Shown here piece by piece: positions 62,223-64,000 of a stretch of 64,000 nucleotides of DNA. The DNA comes from JAUZRW01 sp964549915 (lineage in GTDB: Bacteria > Chloroflexota > Anaerolineae > Aggregatilineales > Phototrophicaceae): NCBI GenBank assembly GCA_964549915.1, contig CAZJWX010000003.1, positions 1 through 64,000 of the forward strand. Direction: 5' to 3'. The notes below the pieces were generated by a model. The model had not been told where the DNA came from, did no database searches, and worked only from the letters and a program-made list of their open reading frames with translations. Position numbers and translations under genes: made by a program. Every line of letters begins with the position of its first letter. The first letter of the stretch is position 1.

Positions 62223-63986
62223 TCAACCCGAATCAGGCAGGTGCTCTTCAAGCCATTCCTGGAAAGCTTCCGCTCCCAGCGCCGGAACACGGTAAATCAT
62301 AAAATTGTTGTCATTCGGCGGATACGTGAAAACTTCTTGCGCGTACCCTTCCGGGAACAATTCCTGCAGATACGCGCCCGTTTCGTCATCATCGGGCGAA
62401 TAGAAGAACAGCAAATCGCGATCCGGATAAAACTGGAAGCGATCCCCGCGCAGCGATCCAGCTTCCAGGAAGTAAGGAATCTCATCCCGCGATACGATCC
62501 CGTTGGGCCACTGCGTCTCCAATCCCGCCGCCAGACCAATGGCGCGGTGGCTCCACCAGTGTGGATAGCCGACCATGAAGGCATTGCCCCAGGCCCCGCC
62601 GCTGAGGACGAATCCCTGCAAATAAGTACCGGGTTCGCTGTATGGGTCGAACGACTCAGCATAGATCGGCGGATAGACCTCGAAGTAGGTGTATGTATTG
62701 GCATTGTAGGCGGGCAAGAGAAACAAACCCGCGACCACCGCCCCCGCTGTCCAACCGCGCCAGCCCTGGAAAGCACGTACAATCTGCTCCACGAAGACCG
62801 CCAGGGGCAGCGCTGCCAGCCAATACACCAGGGGAATCGCCCCACTGGTACGGGTGTGGCTGGGATTCTCGATGGGAAACGCAATCGAAAGCGCCGATGG
62901 CAGCAGCATAATGAAGATGACGACCGGAACCAGACCGATGATGGGATCACGGGTGCGCACGAAGAAGACTCCCCAGGCCGCAACCCCCAGGATCAACAAA
63001 GCTCCCGTGACGGTATCCAGCGCAGGTTGATTGGGTACGCCGCTGATCGCCGCGACATCGCCCTTCCAGTGGAACATCAACAGCACATTGCGCACGTTGC
63101 TGACCAGGACGGGAATATTCTCGCGGAAGGCCAGCCAGCGCTCTTCCAGGGACGCATCGCGAATGGTGATCGTGCCATCATCCGCAACTTCCTGAATGAC
63201 ATCGTCGCCCAACAAGCGCCCTGCCGCACGCCGCCAGAACAAATCCGGGTTCTCAACCGAATAATGGAACATCGGAATGAAGATCACGAACGAGATCAAC
63301 ACCAGCGTACCCAGATTGACGACATATTTCAGGCGTTCGTGCCAGTTCCTGGCTACGAAATAAATCGCTACCGCAACCGCGACCACAATCACGACCGGGA
63401 GCATGCGCACGGCCTGGTACATATAAAGGCCGAATCCCAGCACCAACCCCGCCATGATGAAATCCGAGCGACGATTATAGCGAATCGCACGCGACAGGAA
63501 GATGACTTCCAGCGCGACGAAAAGCGGCGTCAGCGGAATACGCAACCCCTGTCGTGTGATGGCCACGTGCCAGTAACTCACCGCCAGGAGAGCCGCCGCC
63601 AGCAGGCCAACCAGCAATCGTCGGCGGCGCGGTTGACCATCCAGCAGGACATAGCCCATCCAGAAGACAGCCGGAATCGTCAGCAAGCTCTCGACCGCTG
63701 CCACCACCTTGATTGTGAAGTAGTCGATGCCCAAACCCGGGAGATAGGAAGACATCGCAATCGCATACATCTGGAAGGGTTCGCGTCCGCCGTTGTTGGC
63801 GAAGAAAATATTCCGCGCCCCATCGCGCACCCGCCCCGCATCCAGGATTTTCTCGACATGATCGTCCGTCATCTCTCGCGGATGCTCCGCAAGGCGATCG
63901 AAGCGAAAGGCCGCCGCGAAAGCCATAATCAGCAGAAGCACCGCAATCACGCTGATTGCCTCGCGACCCAGTTTGAAGCGCCGCAT
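62223..63986 (-). CDS. PMT/GT39-like membrane protein (5' end uncertain)
   Basis: A protein of at least 587 residues with about 11 membrane segments and an outer C-terminal domain (about 440-587). The first outer loop has FRFDRLAEHPREMTDDHVEK, an acidic pair in the GT-C position, followed by NGGREPFQMYAIAM and a ladder of membrane segments with WHVAITRQGLRI. The frame remains open to the window edge with no stop, and no clear ribosome binding site precedes the ATG at 63986, so the true start may lie outside. The downstream gene begins 35 bases after its stop. Confidence 0.65.
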   Translation of the reverse strand: MRRFKLGREAISVIAVLLLIMAFAAAFRFDRLAEHPREMTDDHVEKILDAGRVRDGARNIFFANNGGREPFQMYAIAMSSYLPGLGIDYFTIKVVAAVESLLTIPAVFWMGYVLLDGQPRRRRLLVGLLAAALLAVSYWHVAITRQGLRIPLTPLFVALEVIFLSRAIRYNRRSDFIMAGLVLGFGLYMYQAVRMLPVVIVVAVAVAIYFVARNWHERLKYVVNLGTLVLISFVIFIPMFHYSVENPDLFWRRAAGRLLGDDVIQEVADDGTITIRDASLEERWLAFRENIPVLVSNVRNVLLMFHWKGDVAAISGVPNQPALDTVTGALLILGVAAWGVFFVRTRDPIIGLVPVVIFIMLLPSALSIAFPIENPSHTRTSGAIPLVYWLAALPLAVFVEQIVRAFQGWRGWTAGAVVAGLFLLPAYNANTYTYFEVYPPIYAESFDPYSEPGTYLQGFVLSGGAWGNAFMVGYPHWWSHRAIGLAAGLETQWPNGIVSRDEIPYFLEAGSLRGDRFQFYPDRDLLFFYSPDDDETGAYLQELFPEGYAQEVFTYPPNDNNFMIYRVPALGAEAFQEWLEEHLPDSG

Positions 63987-64000
63987 CCCGTCGATGCGAT

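Overview
The window reads as ordinary chromosome of a free-living bacterium, most likely a member of the Chloroflexota (Anaerolineae-like). The pointers are: membrane protein families that co-occur mainly in Chloroflexi and archaea (DUF2298/'YYY' proteins and TIGR03663-type proteins), ATP-dependent PEP carboxykinase, a CpXC-domain protein, tandem PspC proteins, two secreted glycosidase-like proteins and moderately GC-rich coding sequence. No phage, complete insertion sequence or CRISPR array was seen.

Layout. 1-460: the 3' end of a dCTP deaminase gene interrupted by the C-terminal part of an intein. 508-3252: TspO-like membrane protein and an ABC exporter, both on the minus strand. 3355-3511: a compact tRNA-Val(UAC) unit with its own promoter and terminator. 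3632-8401: plus-strand response regulator, methyltransferase, membrane protein, secreted PPC/LamG-like protein and a nucleotidyltransferase-like protein. 8435-8600: a structured non-coding region, possibly an RNA gene. 8738-14372 (minus): glycosidase-like protein, CpXC protein, histidine kinase and ROK kinase. 14524-18583 (plus): mutS and a polytopic membrane protein. 18625-21213 (minus): nitronate monooxygenase-like protein and heme A synthase. 21371-23848 (plus): a coiled-coil protein and a methyltransferase. 23854-28096 (minus): recJ, a secreted glycosidase-like protein and a DUF1385 protein, closely coupled. 28176-30226 (plus): fmt, a YkgJ-like protein and two PspC proteins. 30223-35150 (minus): metallophosphoesterase, DUF4345-like protein, malate dehydrogenase, PEP carboxykinase and a histidine phosphatase. 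35248-36991 (plus): two small proteins of unknown function and era. 36988-44907 (minus): the classical nusA-ylxR-infB-rbfA-nrnA-truB-ribF operon with one extra charged protein. 44908-45596: a repeat-rich intergenic region.

45597-64000 (minus): an 18 kb tightly packed cluster that probably continues past the window. It holds four large multi-membrane proteins with GT-C (PMT/GT39-like) character or close association with it, a DUF2298 protein, and an ECF sigma factor with a putative anti-sigma factor. One protein of about 2080 residues joins a GT39-like region to a DUF2298 region and carries an extra solute-binding-protein-like segment in its first outer loop. Another joins a TIGR03663-type membrane region to an NHL beta-propeller. 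This cluster, the intein-split dCTP deaminase and the structured intergenic region are the parts most worth following up.
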